Positions 38,782 to 47,297 of a stretch of DNA of 64,000 bases are shown here, piece by piece. The DNA comes from Ferrimonas futtsuensis DSM 18154 (GTDB lineage: Bacteria; Pseudomonadota; Gammaproteobacteria; Enterobacterales; Shewanellaceae): assembly GCF_000422645.1 (NCBI RefSeq), contig NZ_AUGL01000021.1, forward strand, positions 1-64,000, given 5' to 3'. Position numbers and translations under genes: made by a program. The first letter of the stretch is position 1; each line of letters opens with the position of its first letter. The notes under the pieces are model-generated. The model was not told the DNA's origin, searched no databases, and worked only from the letters and a program-made list of their open reading frames with translations.

Positions 38782-39151
38782 AACGCAAATGTTGAAAGAA
38801 TGTTTTCTGATTTCTAAAAAACCTTTGGTTATAGGGGTTTCCGGGGATGCTGGTTGTTAAATTTGACTCGATTTGATGCCGGGGGGCGTTGAGTGGTTTC
38901 AAACGGAGAACACGCCCGACTCGATAATTTAGGTGAATAATTTCCGATAATATCTATTATTTTCGGCTATCTTAGTGGTCTGAAAGACATTTTTGGCGAG
39001 ACGTCAAACTAATTTGGTGGCGTCAATTTAATGTCGCCGCGTAAGATCGTTACGTAACTTTATAATTGTGAAATAAATTACTGAGGACGTGGAAGAGGGA
39101 TATTTTCCGGCTTTCAACTGGCTTGGGGGAATTGAAATATATACGCCAGTG

Positions 39152-39196
39152 TAAAAGCATCGCTGCCGCCAGGCAGTGGAAACGGCGACAGCGATG
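39152..39196 (-). terminator. Terminator of the YbaY-META lipoprotein gene
   Basis: CATCGCTG (39158-39165) pairs with CAGCGATG (39189-39196), extended by CCG/CGG; on the minus strand the stem is followed by CTTTTA. It begins just after the stop at 39202. Confidence 0.6.
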
Positions 39197-39201
39197 AAAC
39201 T

Positions 39202-39945
39202 CTATTGAGAGATGAAGCGAAGCAGTTCGGTACCGTTGTTGTCCATTAGGCTGAGGGTGTTGCCCTTGATCTCATAAGTGGTGGTCTGGGACAGGTGGGC
39301 CAGGTACTCCCTCTCCAGCTCCATTCCCTGTGGACAGGCCATCATGGTGGCGGCCATGGGACCTGCGGCGATCATACCGCTGTCGTCCAGGTATCTGCCG
39401 TGGAAGCGGTTACACCCGGAGAATCCCGCTGCAACGCCATCCTGATTGACCACCAGATTGGCCGCTTTGTCCTGCATCCCCAGGGGAGCAGGCTGCCCTT
39501 GAATATGGGACAGTATCCAGTGGGTGTCTTTCAGAGGCAGATCCGGTGCCTGTTCGTGGGCCACCAACTGCAACGTCATGTTGTTGCCATCCCCGTCAAA
39601 GGCGTTTTCAACTGTGGTATTGATGAACATCAGCTGGCCGTGCGGACCTTCGATGCGGGCACTGAGGGTGTAGCTGTGTCCCGGCTTCAACTGGTCCGCA
39701 TCATAGGTCAGTTCGAAGGGGTAGGGAGGCGCACCATTGATGGTGTAGACCGCTTCAGCCAGAGTGTCGGCGGCAACATCCTGTTTGGAGGTATCCTGCA
39801 GCGCAACCTTGACCACCGAGCCTGGAGGCAAGGCGATGCGCTCGCGATAGCTGACGCTGCCGGAGACGTTGTCTGACTGTGCGTGGTTGGCGCAACCGGT
39901 GACCAGAAGGGCACTGGCTACCAGAGCCAAGCCGAAGTGTTTCAT
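39202..39945 (-). CDS. YbaY-type and META (HslJ-like) domain lipoprotein
   Basis: 247 residues. Lipobox LLVTGC near residue 18. Residues about 28-125 are a YbaY-like domain (SVSYRERIALPPGSVVKVALQD) and residues about 135-245 a META domain (DTHWILSHIQGQPAP, then AGFSGCNRFHGRY, and MAATMMACPQGMELEREYL). The two-domain arrangement is common in heat-shock or novobiocin-resistance HslJ relatives; function remains unclear. The protein is predicted to sit in the outer or inner membrane facing the periplasm. Confidence 0.87.
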   Translation of the reverse strand: MKHFGLALVASALLVTGCANHAQSDNVSGSVSYRERIALPPGSVVKVALQDTSKQDVAADTLAEAVYTINGAPPYPFELTYDADQLKPGHSYTLSARIEGPHGQLMFINTTVENAFDGDGNNMTLQLVAHEQAPDLPLKDTHWILSHIQGQPAPLGMQDKAANLVVNQDGVAAGFSGCNRFHGRYLDDSGMIAAGPMAATMMACPQGMELEREYLAHLSQTTTYEIKGNTLSLMDNNGTELLRFISQ

Positions 39946-40033
39946 GGATAGATACCCCGATTAAAATCAATGCAATTGGTATAATAGCCTGTCAATGGCT
40001 TAACCGGGGCTGTATGGCGATGGCAAGGGTGGC

Positions 40034-40609
40034 TTATTGGCTTCGGAGGAAGGTAACAATTTGCGTCAGGGCGGGAGTAACCCTGTCGGGCTGACCGGCT
40101 CTGAGCAGGGCGCGAATCCCCTGAATCTGCAGCACCAGCCAGTGCGCCAGTAGATCCGTGTCGGCGTCGGCGCTGAGATCCTGTTGCAATTTGGCTCCCT
40201 CCAGGCTGTGCTTCAGCGCCGCGAACAGCCCGTCAAAGACTTGATCCGACAGGGCGGCCACCTGTTGATCCAGCTGCCTGCGTTCCAGCAGGGCACTTTG
40301 CAGGAAGCAGCCATAACCCGGCTCAACCTCCTGGCACATCTGAGCCAGCAGGGTTTCGATCTCTTTCAGTCCCGCGTTGTTGGTCAATAAGGGCTGCAGC
40401 CTGGGTTTGGCGTAGGTTTCCTGATAATGCTTGAGGCACAGGTGATAGAGCTGGTGTTTGTCACCAAAACTGTTGTAGAGGCTGAAGCGGTTGATACCCA
40501 GGTGTTCCACCAGGTTGGCCACCGAGGTCGCTTCGAAGCCCCGCTGCCAGAACAGGCCCATCGCCTTCTCCAGCACCTCCTCCCTGTCGAAGCAACATTG
40601 CCTTGCCAT
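40034..40609 (-). CDS. TetR-family transcriptional regulator
   Basis: 191 residues. The helix-turn-helix lies at about 8-55 (EVLEKAMGLFWQRGFEATSV, then NLVEHLGINRFSLYNSFGDK). The C-terminal ligand domain resembles the AcrR/NemR-like group. It is divergent from a glutathione S-transferase gene across 80 bases that hold a good promoter and a palindrome, so it likely represses both and responds to an electrophile. Confidence 0.88.
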   Translation of the reverse strand: MARQCCFDREEVLEKAMGLFWQRGFEATSVANLVEHLGINRFSLYNSFGDKHQLYHLCLKHYQETYAKPRLQPLLTNNAGLKEIETLLAQMCQEVEPGYGCFLQSALLERRQLDQQVAALSDQVFDGLFAALKHSLEGAKLQQDLSADADTDLLAHWLVLQIQGIRALLRAGQPDRVTPALTQIVTFLRSQ

Positions 40610-40625
40610 AGCGTCTCCAAAATTC

Positions 40626-40673
40626 TTGACCGTTCGTTCTGATATGGATAGATTCTAATCTAAACGATCGTTC
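40626..40673 (+). promoter_or_regulatory. Sigma70 promoter and TetR operator candidate for the GST operon
   Basis: TTGACC (40626-40631) and TAGATT (40649-40654) are spaced by 17 bases. CGTTCGTTC overlaps the -35/spacer and AACGATCGTT at 40663-40672 is a perfect ten-base palindrome just downstream of -10; both share a CGNTCGTTC core. This is the arrangement expected of a TetR repressor site. Confidence 0.6.
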
Positions 40674-40689
40674 CGGAAAAGGAGTGTCA

Positions 40690-41292
40690 ATGAAGATCCA
40701 TCAAACTGCCCCCACCCCAAACTGCCTGAGAGTGTCGTTGTTTCTGGCGGAAGCCGGCATGGAGGTGCCTCGTCAGGAGGTGAACATTCGCGATGGGGAA
40801 AATCTCTCGCCTGAGTTTCGACGACTCAGCGCCAATGGCCATGTGCCGGTTCTGGAACTGGATGACGGCGAGGCCATCTGTGAAAGCCTGGCCATCTGCC
40901 GTTATGTTGATGCCCTGAACCCCACGGGCCTGTTCGGCAGGTCACCACTGGAGCAGGGCAGGGTGGAGATGTGGACTCGAATCGTTGAATTTCAGGGGCT
41001 GGTTCCGGCGTTTCAGGCGTTTCGTAACCTCAGTGGCGTCTATGCCGACAGAGAGCGGTGCGTCGAGGCCTGGGGTGAGGAATCCAGAAAGCGGTTGGAT
41101 GAATTTCTACCCAGGTTGGAGGCGCGTTTGGGTGAGAGTGTCTACCTGGCTGGCGATCGCTTCTCGGTGGCCGACATCACCGCCTGGTCGCTGTTGGCCT
41201 TTATGGAGAGGGTGAAGTTCTCCATGGCGCACTCGTACCCCAACATTGAACGCTGGCGTGCTCTGGTGGCCGCCCGTCCCGCATTCCGTTAA
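40690..41292 (+). CDS. Glutathione S-transferase family protein
   Basis: 200 residues. The thioredoxin-like N-terminal domain (IHQTAPTPNCLRVSLFLAEAG) carries the VPVLELDDGEAICES motif with the cis-Pro and the glutathione-contact Glu-Ser; the all-helical C-terminal domain has SVADITAWSLLAFMERVKF. The ATG at 40690 follows AGGAG; an in-frame GTG at 40684 overlaps that site. It is followed after 12 bases by a second GST gene and probably detoxifies electrophiles under control of the divergent TetR protein. Confidence 0.88.
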   Translation: MKIHQTAPTPNCLRVSLFLAEAGMEVPRQEVNIRDGENLSPEFRRLSANGHVPVLELDDGEAICESLAICRYVDALNPTGLFGRSPLEQGRVEMWTRIVEFQGLVPAFQAFRNLSGVYADRERCVEAWGEESRKRLDEFLPRLEARLGESVYLAGDRFSVADITAWSLLAFMERVKFSMAHSYPNIERWRALVAARPAFR

Positions 41293-41304
41293 CCAGGAGT
41301 AATC

Positions 41305-41970
41305 ATGATTGATCTGTATACCGCCGCGACCCCAAATGGCCACAAAGTGTCCATCGCCCTCGAGGAGATGGGACTGGAGTATCGGGTCCATCCTCTGGAC
41401 CTGATGGCTCTGGATCAGAAGCAGCCTGAGTTTGTCAGTATCAACCCCAATGGCCGCATTCCCGCCATCGTGGATCGGGATAACGATGATTTTGCCGTGT
41501 TTGAGTCTGGTGCCATCCTACTCTACCTGGCAGAGAAGACCGGTCAGTTTCTGCCCAAGGACCCGAAGGCGCGCTCCAGGGTCATTCAATGGCTGATGTT
41601 CCAGATGGGGGGCGTTGGTCCGATGATGGGCCAGGCCAATGTGTTCTATCGCTACTTTCCGGAGAAGATCCCGGCGGCCATCGAGCGCTATCAGAAGGAG
41701 GGGCGTCGGTTGTTTGAAGTCATCGACACTCAACTGGCCAAGACCCGTTACCTGACTGACGAGTACTCCATCGCCGACATGGCCACCTGGCCCTGGGTGC
41801 GCACCCATGAGTGGAGCGGCATCCCCATCGACGGTCTGCCCAACCTGAAGCGCTGGCTCGATGAACTGGCTGAGCGTCCCGCTTGCCAGCAGGGGATTCT
41901 GGTGCCCCCGCCGTCAGAGATGACCGATGAGGAGCGCGCCGAAGCGATCGCTAAAATGGTCACCAGATAG
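41305..41970 (+). CDS. YfcG/YghU-like glutathione S-transferase (disulfide reductase type)
   Basis: 221 residues. The N-terminus [20 protein letters not shown] and the segment [15 protein letters not shown] are diagnostic of the nu-class YfcG/YghU proteins, which bind glutathione and reduce small disulfides; the second domain has [17 protein letters not shown]. It lies 12 bases after the first GST gene with AGGAG before its ATG, so both belong to one transcript. Confidence 0.9.
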   Translation: MIDLYTAATPNGHKVSIALEEMGLEYRVHPLDLMALDQKQPEFVSINPNGRIPAIVDRDNDDFAVFESGAILLYLAEKTGQFLPKDPKARSRVIQWLMFQMGGVGPMMGQANVFYRYFPEKIPAAIERYQKEGRRLFEVIDTQLAKTRYLTDEYSIADMATWPWVRTHEWSGIPIDGLPNLKRWLDELAERPACQQGILVPPPSEMTDEERAEAIAKMVTR

Positions 41971-42026
41971 ATCCCTTTTGTGGACCTCTGCGTAGCACCT
42001 TGTCTTGAGCTGCTTCCGGAGGTCCC

Positions 42027-42431
42027 ATGCACATACACGCCTACTGGCTCGGCGCCGCCGGGCTGATCCCCTTTATAGCCCTGCCCATGATGATGGTGCT
42101 GGGCGCTATTTCTGCGGACACGGCGCTCGTGGGCTTTTCTCAGTACAGCGCCATCATTCTCTCCTTTTTGGGAGGAATCCACTGGTATCAGAGTGTCATC
42201 GCCAAAGCGCGTCCCTGGCAAACCTATCTGGCAATGATACCAAGCATTCTGGCCTGGGTGGCCCTGGTGGGGCTGGGCCCAGTGGGGGCTTTGCCCTGGT
42301 TGGCGGTGGGCTACCTGCTGATGCTGGTCAGCGATCGCTGGATAGAGGGCCAGCCCCAGGGCTATGGAGGACTGCGCCAGGGGCTGACCGCCGTCGCCCT
42401 GATCATGCACCTGAGCTTCTGGTTGGCTTAG
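42027..42431 (+). CDS. DUF3429 membrane protein
   Basis: 134 residues with four predicted membrane helices (LGAAGLIPFIALPMMMVLG, YSAIILSFLGGIHWY, TYLAMIPSILAWVALVGLG, WLAVGYLLMLVSD, with a final one near the end). The central FLGGIHW motif is characteristic of DUF3429. Function is unknown. GGAGG precedes the ATG by four bases. Confidence 0.85.
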   Translation: MHIHAYWLGAAGLIPFIALPMMMVLGAISADTALVGFSQYSAIILSFLGGIHWYQSVIAKARPWQTYLAMIPSILAWVALVGLGPVGALPWLAVGYLLMLVSDRWIEGQPQGYGGLRQGLTAVALIMHLSFWLA

Positions 42432-42504
42432 CAGCGGCATCGGCCCCGAGTCTGTGCTACCCTTCGCGCTCCCTAATGAGGGGAAGTGATGGAGGAGACC
42501 GTCT

Positions 42505-43050
42505 GTGAAGGAACACCATGCCCTGAGCCAGACCCGCGCCTGGGTGGAGCGGGTCATCATGAAGTACAACCTGTGCCCCTTTGCCCGGCGGGAGGTGGAA
42601 GCGGATACCATCCGTTACGCCGAGATCGACTCAGAGGAACTGCCCAGCGCACTGGAAACGTTGTTTCTGGAGTGCCAATACCTGGATCAACACCCGAATG
42701 TGGCCACCACGCTGTGTGTCCTGACCCAGGGGTTCGCAGATTTTGACCAGTATCTGGAGCTGGTGGAGCTGGCCAATGCTCTGCTGCAGATGCAAGGTTA
42801 TGAGGGTGTGTATCAGCTAGCCAGTTTCCACCCGGATTACTGTTTTGCCGGGGAGCCGGAAGCCGACCCGGCCAACTTCACCAACCGCTCTCCCTGGCCA
42901 ACCATCCACCTGATCCGGGAAGAGAGCATGGCCAGGGCATTGGCGGCCTATGACAATCCGGAGGAGATTCCCGAGCGCAATGTGGCCTTTGCCCGCAAGC
43001 GTGGCGCGGAGTTTTTCCTGTCAATGCTGGCTGGAATAAAGAAACAGTAA
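42505..43050 (+). CDS. DUF1415 domain-containing protein
   Basis: 181 residues, soluble. The motifs YNLCPFA near the N-terminus, LASFHPDYCFAG and NRSPWPTIHLIREESM are those of DUF1415, a widespread proteobacterial family without a known role. The start is GTG at 42505 with GGAGGAG upstream; the ATG at 42489 is in a different frame. It follows DUF3429 by 73 bases and ends at a strong terminator. Confidence 0.87.
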   Translation: MKEHHALSQTRAWVERVIMKYNLCPFARREVEADTIRYAEIDSEELPSALETLFLECQYLDQHPNVATTLCVLTQGFADFDQYLELVELANALLQMQGYEGVYQLASFHPDYCFAGEPEADPANFTNRSPWPTIHLIREESMARALAAYDNPEEIPERNVAFARKRGAEFFLSMLAGIKKQ

Positions 43051-43055
43051 ACAGA

Positions 43056-43079
43056 AGGGCGCCAAGCGGCGCCCTTTTT
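43056..43079 (+). terminator. Terminator after the DUF1415 gene
   Basis: GGGCGCC (43057-43063), loop AAGC, GGCGCCC (43068-43074), then TTTTT. Read from the other strand it could also end the convergent YbaK gene. Confidence 0.88.
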
Positions 43080-43094
43080 GATCACGCTAAAGTG

Positions 43095-43607
43095 CTACTG
43101 CCAGTCCCAGGCTCGTCTGGGCTTTTCATTGGCCACGGAAGTGGCACTGAAGTGGCCGTGGGCCTGATTGGCCATCAGGGCCTGCATGCCGTTGCGGCTG
43201 ATGCGAATCAGGTGTTCGTGATCGCCTGATTCGAGATAGATGTGGTCCTCTTTGCACAGGTCATCTTCGTAGACGGCCATCAGGTTGTACGGTTTGCCCA
43301 CGGGGGGCACCGCACCCAGCTCACAGTCACTGAACTGACCCTTCAATTTGGATTCGGGGATCAGGTGCAGCTCCCGCTTAAGCTGTTCGCTGAGTTTTTG
43401 AATCACCACCCGGTTGGCGGCCGGAACCACGGCCAGAATACGGCGACCTTCGTTGTCCTCGAGAACAACAGACTTGGCAGTTTGTCTGGCGGGAACACCG
43501 GCGTTGGTGGCGGACTGAATGGATGACTGGCTGTGAGCATGGGGAACTAACTGATACTGCACCCCAAGTGAATCAAGGTAGTCAATGACTTTGATGGCGG
43601 CGCCCAT
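43095..43607 (-). CDS. YbaK/EbsC-family aminoacyl-tRNA deacylase
   Basis: 170 residues of the YbaK/ProRS INS-like superfamily, which hydrolyses mischarged tRNA in trans. Motifs are IDYLDSLGVQYQLVPHAHS near the start, the catalytic-Lys region ARQTAKSVVLED, LAVVPAANRV, and the GAVPPVGKPYNL loop. The ATG at 43607 has AAGGAGG eight bases upstream. Exact tRNA specificity (Pro, Cys-Pro or other) cannot be set. Confidence 0.87.
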   Translation of the reverse strand: MGAAIKVIDYLDSLGVQYQLVPHAHSQSSIQSATNAGVPARQTAKSVVLEDNEGRRILAVVPAANRVVIQKLSEQLKRELHLIPESKLKGQFSDCELGAVPPVGKPYNLMAVYEDDLCKEDHIYLESGDHEHLIRISRNGMQALMANQAHGHFSATSVANEKPRRAWDWQ

Positions 43608-43707
43608 AGGAACCTCCTTGGTATTGGGTCTCCCTTAAAGTGTATACCAGAGCTGGTGGGTCCGTAGTCAAAGCTGCTGTTCCGGGAGGAACGCAGCAGC
43701 ACATCCT

Positions 43708-44163
43708 TCAGTTAAGCGGGTTGGTCGTCGCCTCATCCGACGGCGCGACTTTGCAGATGTAGACGTCGAAGATAACGGTTTTTCCCGCAAGAGGATGATT
43801 CGCGTCCAGAGTCAGGGTGTCGCCGTTGATCTCGGTCAGTGTCAGCTCCATGGGACCGTGATCGGTCTCGGCATGAATTTGCATGCCTACCTTAAGCTGC
43901 TCGGCGCCCTTAATGATGGCGGCGTCCACCTGTCTGACCATGGCGGGGTCGTGGTCACCGAAAGCCAGATCGGGTGTCAGGGTGACGGTAAGGTGATCGC
44001 CGGCTTTGTGCCCCAGAAGCACCTCTTCCAGCCCCTCTGCCAGATCGCCCTTGCCATGAACATACACCAGGGGATCATTGCGTGAGACGACATCCACCTT
44101 CTCACCGGTTACCAGTCGAAGGGTGTAAGCGATGGATACAACGCTGTTGTTTTCTATGTTCAC
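43708..44163 (-). CDS. FKBP-type peptidyl-prolyl isomerase (SlyD/FkpB-like)
   Basis: 151 residues. FKBP core: VVSIAYTLRLVTGEKVD, then a YVHGKGDLAEGLEEVLLGHKAGD segment (split at 20) that carries the inserted-flap domain, and ANHPLAGKTVIFDVYI. It lacks the His/Cys-rich metal tail of E. coli SlyD. The GTG at 44163 follows GGAG and gives the expected N-terminus; the long frame to 44310 includes the terminator of the neighbouring operon. Chaperone and proline isomerisation functions are expected in the cytosol. Confidence 0.88.
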   Translation of the reverse strand: MNIENNSVVSIAYTLRLVTGEKVDVVSRNDPLVYVHGKGDLAEGLEEVLLGHKAGDHLTVTLTPDLAFGDHDPAMVRQVDAAIIKGAEQLKVGMQIHAETDHGPMELTLTEINGDTLTLDANHPLAGKTVIFDVYICKVAPSDEATTNPLN

Positions 44164-44221
44164 TTTCTGCTCCTGTGGAGGCCAGGGCTCCAGCATACTG
44201 CATCCCATTGGCTCGCGCATA

Positions 44222-44248
44222 GAAAAAGGGCACCCGAGGGCACCCTTT
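44222..44248 (-). terminator. Terminator of the maoP-ATP-grasp-QEGLA operon
   Basis: On the minus strand AAAGGGTGCCC-TCG-GGGTGCCCTTT is self-complementary when G-U pairs are allowed in RNA, followed by TTC. It lies 13 bases after the stop at 44261. Confidence 0.6.
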
Positions 44249-44260
44249 ATTTTTATCCCA

Positions 44261-46261
44261 TCAGTGGAGCAGGCTTCTGACCAGATACTTGATAATAGGA
44301 TCCTCGTCACCCTCTGGATGCAACGCGACCAACGAGGTTGGCGCTGTGATCCAGTTTCGTTGGCAAAGTTCCTCTAGCAGGTCAAGGTTTTCCATCGACG
44401 CCTTACCTGCAAGCAAGGGCTCCATAGCGCGGTTGCCGGACAGCATCAGAGTCTTCAGGAACCCTGTCAGATACTGATAATCTTTGGTCAGGCCGCCTGA
44501 ACGGTATACCCTGACAGCCACATCGAAGGCGGCGTCGGTGCTCAATCTGGCTTCTTCAATAAGCCGTTGCATGGTCTGATCAAAGTCATCTTCCACCAGC
44601 ATCGAATCGACGGCGAGAACCCTGCTGGCCAGTATTTTGAGCCTTTCCAGGGTCAGGGTCCCTCCACAATACTCGGCCATGATAGCCAGGCCTTCCTGGG
44701 TCTGATTGCTGCCTGGCAGACCCAGATTCAGAACCTGCAAGGGCTGTCGGCGTCCATTCAGGGTGGTCGCGACATGGATGCCCAGTTCATGAAGCTCCAG
44801 CGCTGACAACTCGCGGTCGGTATAGCTGCGGTTCCTGTTGATCAGCAGCGTAGGTTTGCCCCGGCCCGACACCACCATCGCTTTGGCGGCAAGGCGACTG
44901 CTCATTTGTACCCGACACTTCAATCCCCAGGCATCGGCGCATAACTGGAGGCGATGTACCGCCTGCTCTGCGTTGATCGCTGGCTGTGGTTGTTCCTCCT
45001 CCATAAGGGGGGCGGCCTGAAGGAGAAAACGGGCTTTTTGCACCGCTTCGACATCCGGCCTGCCATAGTAGCGCAAGCTCGCGTAACGAAACTCCTCCTT
45101 GCCAACAGAGGTCAGCATATCCACCCTGCGGGACAGGTTGTCGGCAATGCCCTGATACAGGGTGCGTATGGCCGGGTCCGATATCTTCTCGAAAGGAAGC
45201 TGATAGAGCTTCTCTTTCAGCAGGAAAGGGTCCACCGCCAGCGGTTTGTACTTAAATCTGGGGCTGAACCGGCGGCAGCCGCTGCGGAAACGGCGGCGCT
45301 CCTGTTCAATGTTCAACGGATTCAAGTAGGGTAGGGTTTCCAGTCCCTTTCCTATCGAAGCCAACTGCCTGTCCAAATCCAGTACATCCTGATCAATAAA
45401 CTGACTCAGCATCTGGTTCTTACTGGTCTTGGTCCTTTTATTGTGGCGTCTGGCAAAGTAGGCCGCAGTCTGGGCGAAGGCTTCCTTCATCCCCAGGCTC
45501 AGGTCCTGAACAATGAGTGGAAACATCGTGCCACAATCTTCGTCCATGTAGACCTTCTTTACCTCTGTGGGCAATACCAGGGTGCGATCAAATCGGGCGT
45601 TGGTGTGCGCGATCAGGTATCCGCGCCCCTGGAACACCTCATCGAGCTTTGATTCCACCTTGATGTCCGAGAGTTGAATCCGATTAAGTTCACGGTTGAA
45701 GCGCTCGACGACCGTACCCCAGCGTTCCATGTCGATCTGGGCGGTGCCGACATTGAACAGGGGCACCTGGCGCTCAATACGCTTGTGGTTGTAGCTGTGA
45801 ATGTCAAACACCAGCACATTGGGGAACAGCCCCTCTAGCTTGCCCAACAAGGCGTCATACAGCCTATAGAAACACTGGTGTTTCAGGTGACTCCGCACCC
45901 GTTGCCTGCTGCTTAACGGTCTTTGCCACACCTGCCTGCTCCAGGCTGAGCGATAATAGGTGCTCAGTGCCCTGGGGCGGTTGAGGTCATACTCAAACCT
46001 GGAATCTCGGCCCACCAGAGTGATCGGCTGAGAAGAGATGAACTGGTCAGTCGCCGGATCTTCTTCGTAAAAACGCTCTTTGTCCGACAACAGACAGTTG
46101 TCCAGAAGCTCCCGTCGTAATTGTCCCCCCGCGTGGATGGCTGTGGCCACCACGGGCAGGTAGGCATCAATTTTGACTTCCAGGCATCCCTCCACCACGG
46201 CGGTGAAGGGCGTTGCGGCTTCGATGAGCTCAATGGCTTCAGTCAGGGATAATGTTTGCAT
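44261..46261 (-). CDS. Flavohemoglobin-expression-modulating QEGLA motif protein (FGase-like + MATCAP-like)
   Basis: 666 residues. The N-terminal part (about 1-280) is related to N-formylglutamate amidohydrolase, with VFDIHSYNHKR at 151-161. The C-terminal part (about 340-660) is DUF1704, the family that includes the tubulin tyrosine carboxypeptidase MATCAP: the metal site HELGIH is at 491-496, followed by ATTLNG and the eponymous QEGLA at 522-526. It is thus probably a zinc peptidase that trims a C-terminal residue of some peptide or protein. It overlaps the ATP-grasp gene by 23 bases and always accompanies it in this operon type. The name comes from a reported effect on flavohemoglobin, not from a known reaction. 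Confidence 0.9.
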   Translation of the reverse strand: MQTLSLTEAIELIEAATPFTAVVEGCLEVKIDAYLPVVATAIHAGGQLRRELLDNCLLSDKERFYEEDPATDQFISSQPITLVGRDSRFEYDLNRPRALSTYYRSAWSRQVWQRPLSSRQRVRSHLKHQCFYRLYDALLGKLEGLFPNVLVFDIHSYNHKRIERQVPLFNVGTAQIDMERWGTVVERFNRELNRIQLSDIKVESKLDEVFQGRGYLIAHTNARFDRTLVLPTEVKKVYMDEDCGTMFPLIVQDLSLGMKEAFAQTAAYFARRHNKRTKTSKNQMLSQFIDQDVLDLDRQLASIGKGLETLPYLNPLNIEQERRRFRSGCRRFSPRFKYKPLAVDPFLLKEKLYQLPFEKISDPAIRTLYQGIADNLSRRVDMLTSVGKEEFRYASLRYYGRPDVEAVQKARFLLQAAPLMEEEQPQPAINAEQAVHRLQLCADAWGLKCRVQMSSRLAAKAMVVSGRGKPTLLINRNRSYTDRELSALELHELGIHVATTLNGRRQPLQVLNLGLPGSNQTQEGLAIMAEYCGGTLTLERLKILASRVLAVDSMLVEDDFDQTMQRLIEEARLSTDAAFDVAVRVYRSGGLTKDYQYLTGFLKTLMLSGNRAMEPLLAGKASMENLDLLEELCQRNWITAPTSLVALHPEGDEDPIIKYLVRSLLH

Positions 46262-47282
46262 CGAGGATCGCCTGACGGTAATCGGATTTACGTTGCAGCA
46301 ACAGTTCGCGGCTGTCGATGATGTTCTCCACCCAGTCGATCACCTGTCTCTGCAGACGGGCTCGATTGAGTTTGTTGATCCGGGTAATGCCTCCGGGACT
46401 CAGGACATTGACCTCCAACAGTTTGTCACCAATCACATCCAGGCCAACGAAATAGAGTCCGTCCCGAACCAGCTTGGGGCCGACGGTGGCACACAGCTGC
46501 TTTTCTTGGCGGGTCAGGGTATGTTTGACCTCCTTGCCACCGGCATGGATGTTGGACCGTACATCCCCCTTGGCTGGAACCCTGCGCATGGCGCCGATGG
46601 GCTCGCCATTGAGCATCAGGATTCTTTTGTCGCCCTCTTCAGCGCCCTCAATGTAATCTTGCAGGATCACATAGTTGCTTTTGTCGCCGCTTCCGATGTA
46701 GTAGTCCAGCAGGGAGCTGACACTCTGTTGTGCACTTTTTTCGATTACGATGACCCCGTGTCCACCGTAGCCGTTCAGCGGCTTGAGGATCATTTTGCCT
46801 GCGTCGTTCTCTTCCAACACCTGCATCAGGTACTCCTTGTTCTTGGAGACATGGGTGTTGGGAATAAATCGACCTGCAGGACCGGACCAACCCGCGGTGT
46901 ACAGCTTGTTGTTGGCGATGCGCAGTCCCTCCAGATCATTGATGATCAGAGTGTCTTGCTTAATGGAGTCCAGGAAGTTCAGTGCCAGGGTATCCAGAGG
47001 AGGGTTGGCTCGCATAAAGATGCAGTCAAACCCGGCCATGGGTAGCTTTACCCTGCGCATCTCAGCAGTCGCATAGAAACGCTCTACTTTTTCAGACACT
47101 GCTCGGTTCTTTATGATGACATCGCAAAAGCCATACACGGTGGAATCGCGCATGGTCAGGCTGTTGGGCGTTGTGATCGCCACGGTATGGCCCCGAATGG
47201 CGCATTCATGAATAAGGCGCAGAGTGGAGTCAAAGGCAGGGTCGATACGCTGCCATGGGTACATGAGGAAACAGATGTTCAT
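46239..47282 (-). CDS. Glutathione-synthetase-like ATP-grasp protein
   Basis: 347 residues with the GshB architecture: N-terminal domain (ICFLMYPWQRIDPAFDSTL), FMRANPP, ATP-grasp loop ILKPLNGYGGHGVIVI, ILQDYIEGAEEGDKRILML, and a C-terminal metal site LDVIGDKLLEVNVLSPGG. True GshB makes glutathione from gamma-glutamylcysteine; whether this is the cell's only GshB or a paralogue ligating another amino acid cannot be decided here. Its fixed association with the QEGLA metalloprotein and maoP suggests a specialised ligase. It starts 15 bases after maoP. Confidence 0.85.
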   Translation of the reverse strand: MNICFLMYPWQRIDPAFDSTLRLIHECAIRGHTVAITTPNSLTMRDSTVYGFCDVIIKNRAVSEKVERFYATAEMRRVKLPMAGFDCIFMRANPPLDTLALNFLDSIKQDTLIINDLEGLRIANNKLYTAGWSGPAGRFIPNTHVSKNKEYLMQVLEENDAGKMILKPLNGYGGHGVIVIEKSAQQSVSSLLDYYIGSGDKSNYVILQDYIEGAEEGDKRILMLNGEPIGAMRRVPAKGDVRSNIHAGGKEVKHTLTRQEKQLCATVGPKLVRDGLYFVGLDVIGDKLLEVNVLSPGGITRINKLNRARLQRQVIDWVENIIDSRELLLQRKSDYRQAILDANIIPD

Positions 47283-47297
47283 TAAGCCTGTCCAAAA

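Larger units (their letters stand above)
38551..39201. other. 650-base AT-rich intergenic region upstream of the multiheme cytochrome
   Basis: No credible coding sequence is present. Base composition is far richer in A and T than the flanking genes, particularly 38570-38830 and 38930-39080. It holds a CRP-like palindrome (38766-38781) and, at the right end, the terminator of the META gene. It is probably a long regulatory leader, or DNA acquired separately. Confidence 0.6.

Noticed and set aside
38791-38862. Tiny ORF (about 23 codons) in the AT-rich gap upstream of the multiheme cytochrome
   Set aside because: No ribosome site or homology cue; ORFs of this length are expected by chance.
46239-47282. 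Reading the ATP-grasp/QEGLA/maoP cluster as a RiPP biosynthetic cluster with maoP as precursor
   Set aside because: MaoP is a conserved structural protein without leader or core features, and no transporter or further maturation enzyme is adjacent; a modification role is kept only as a hypothesis.
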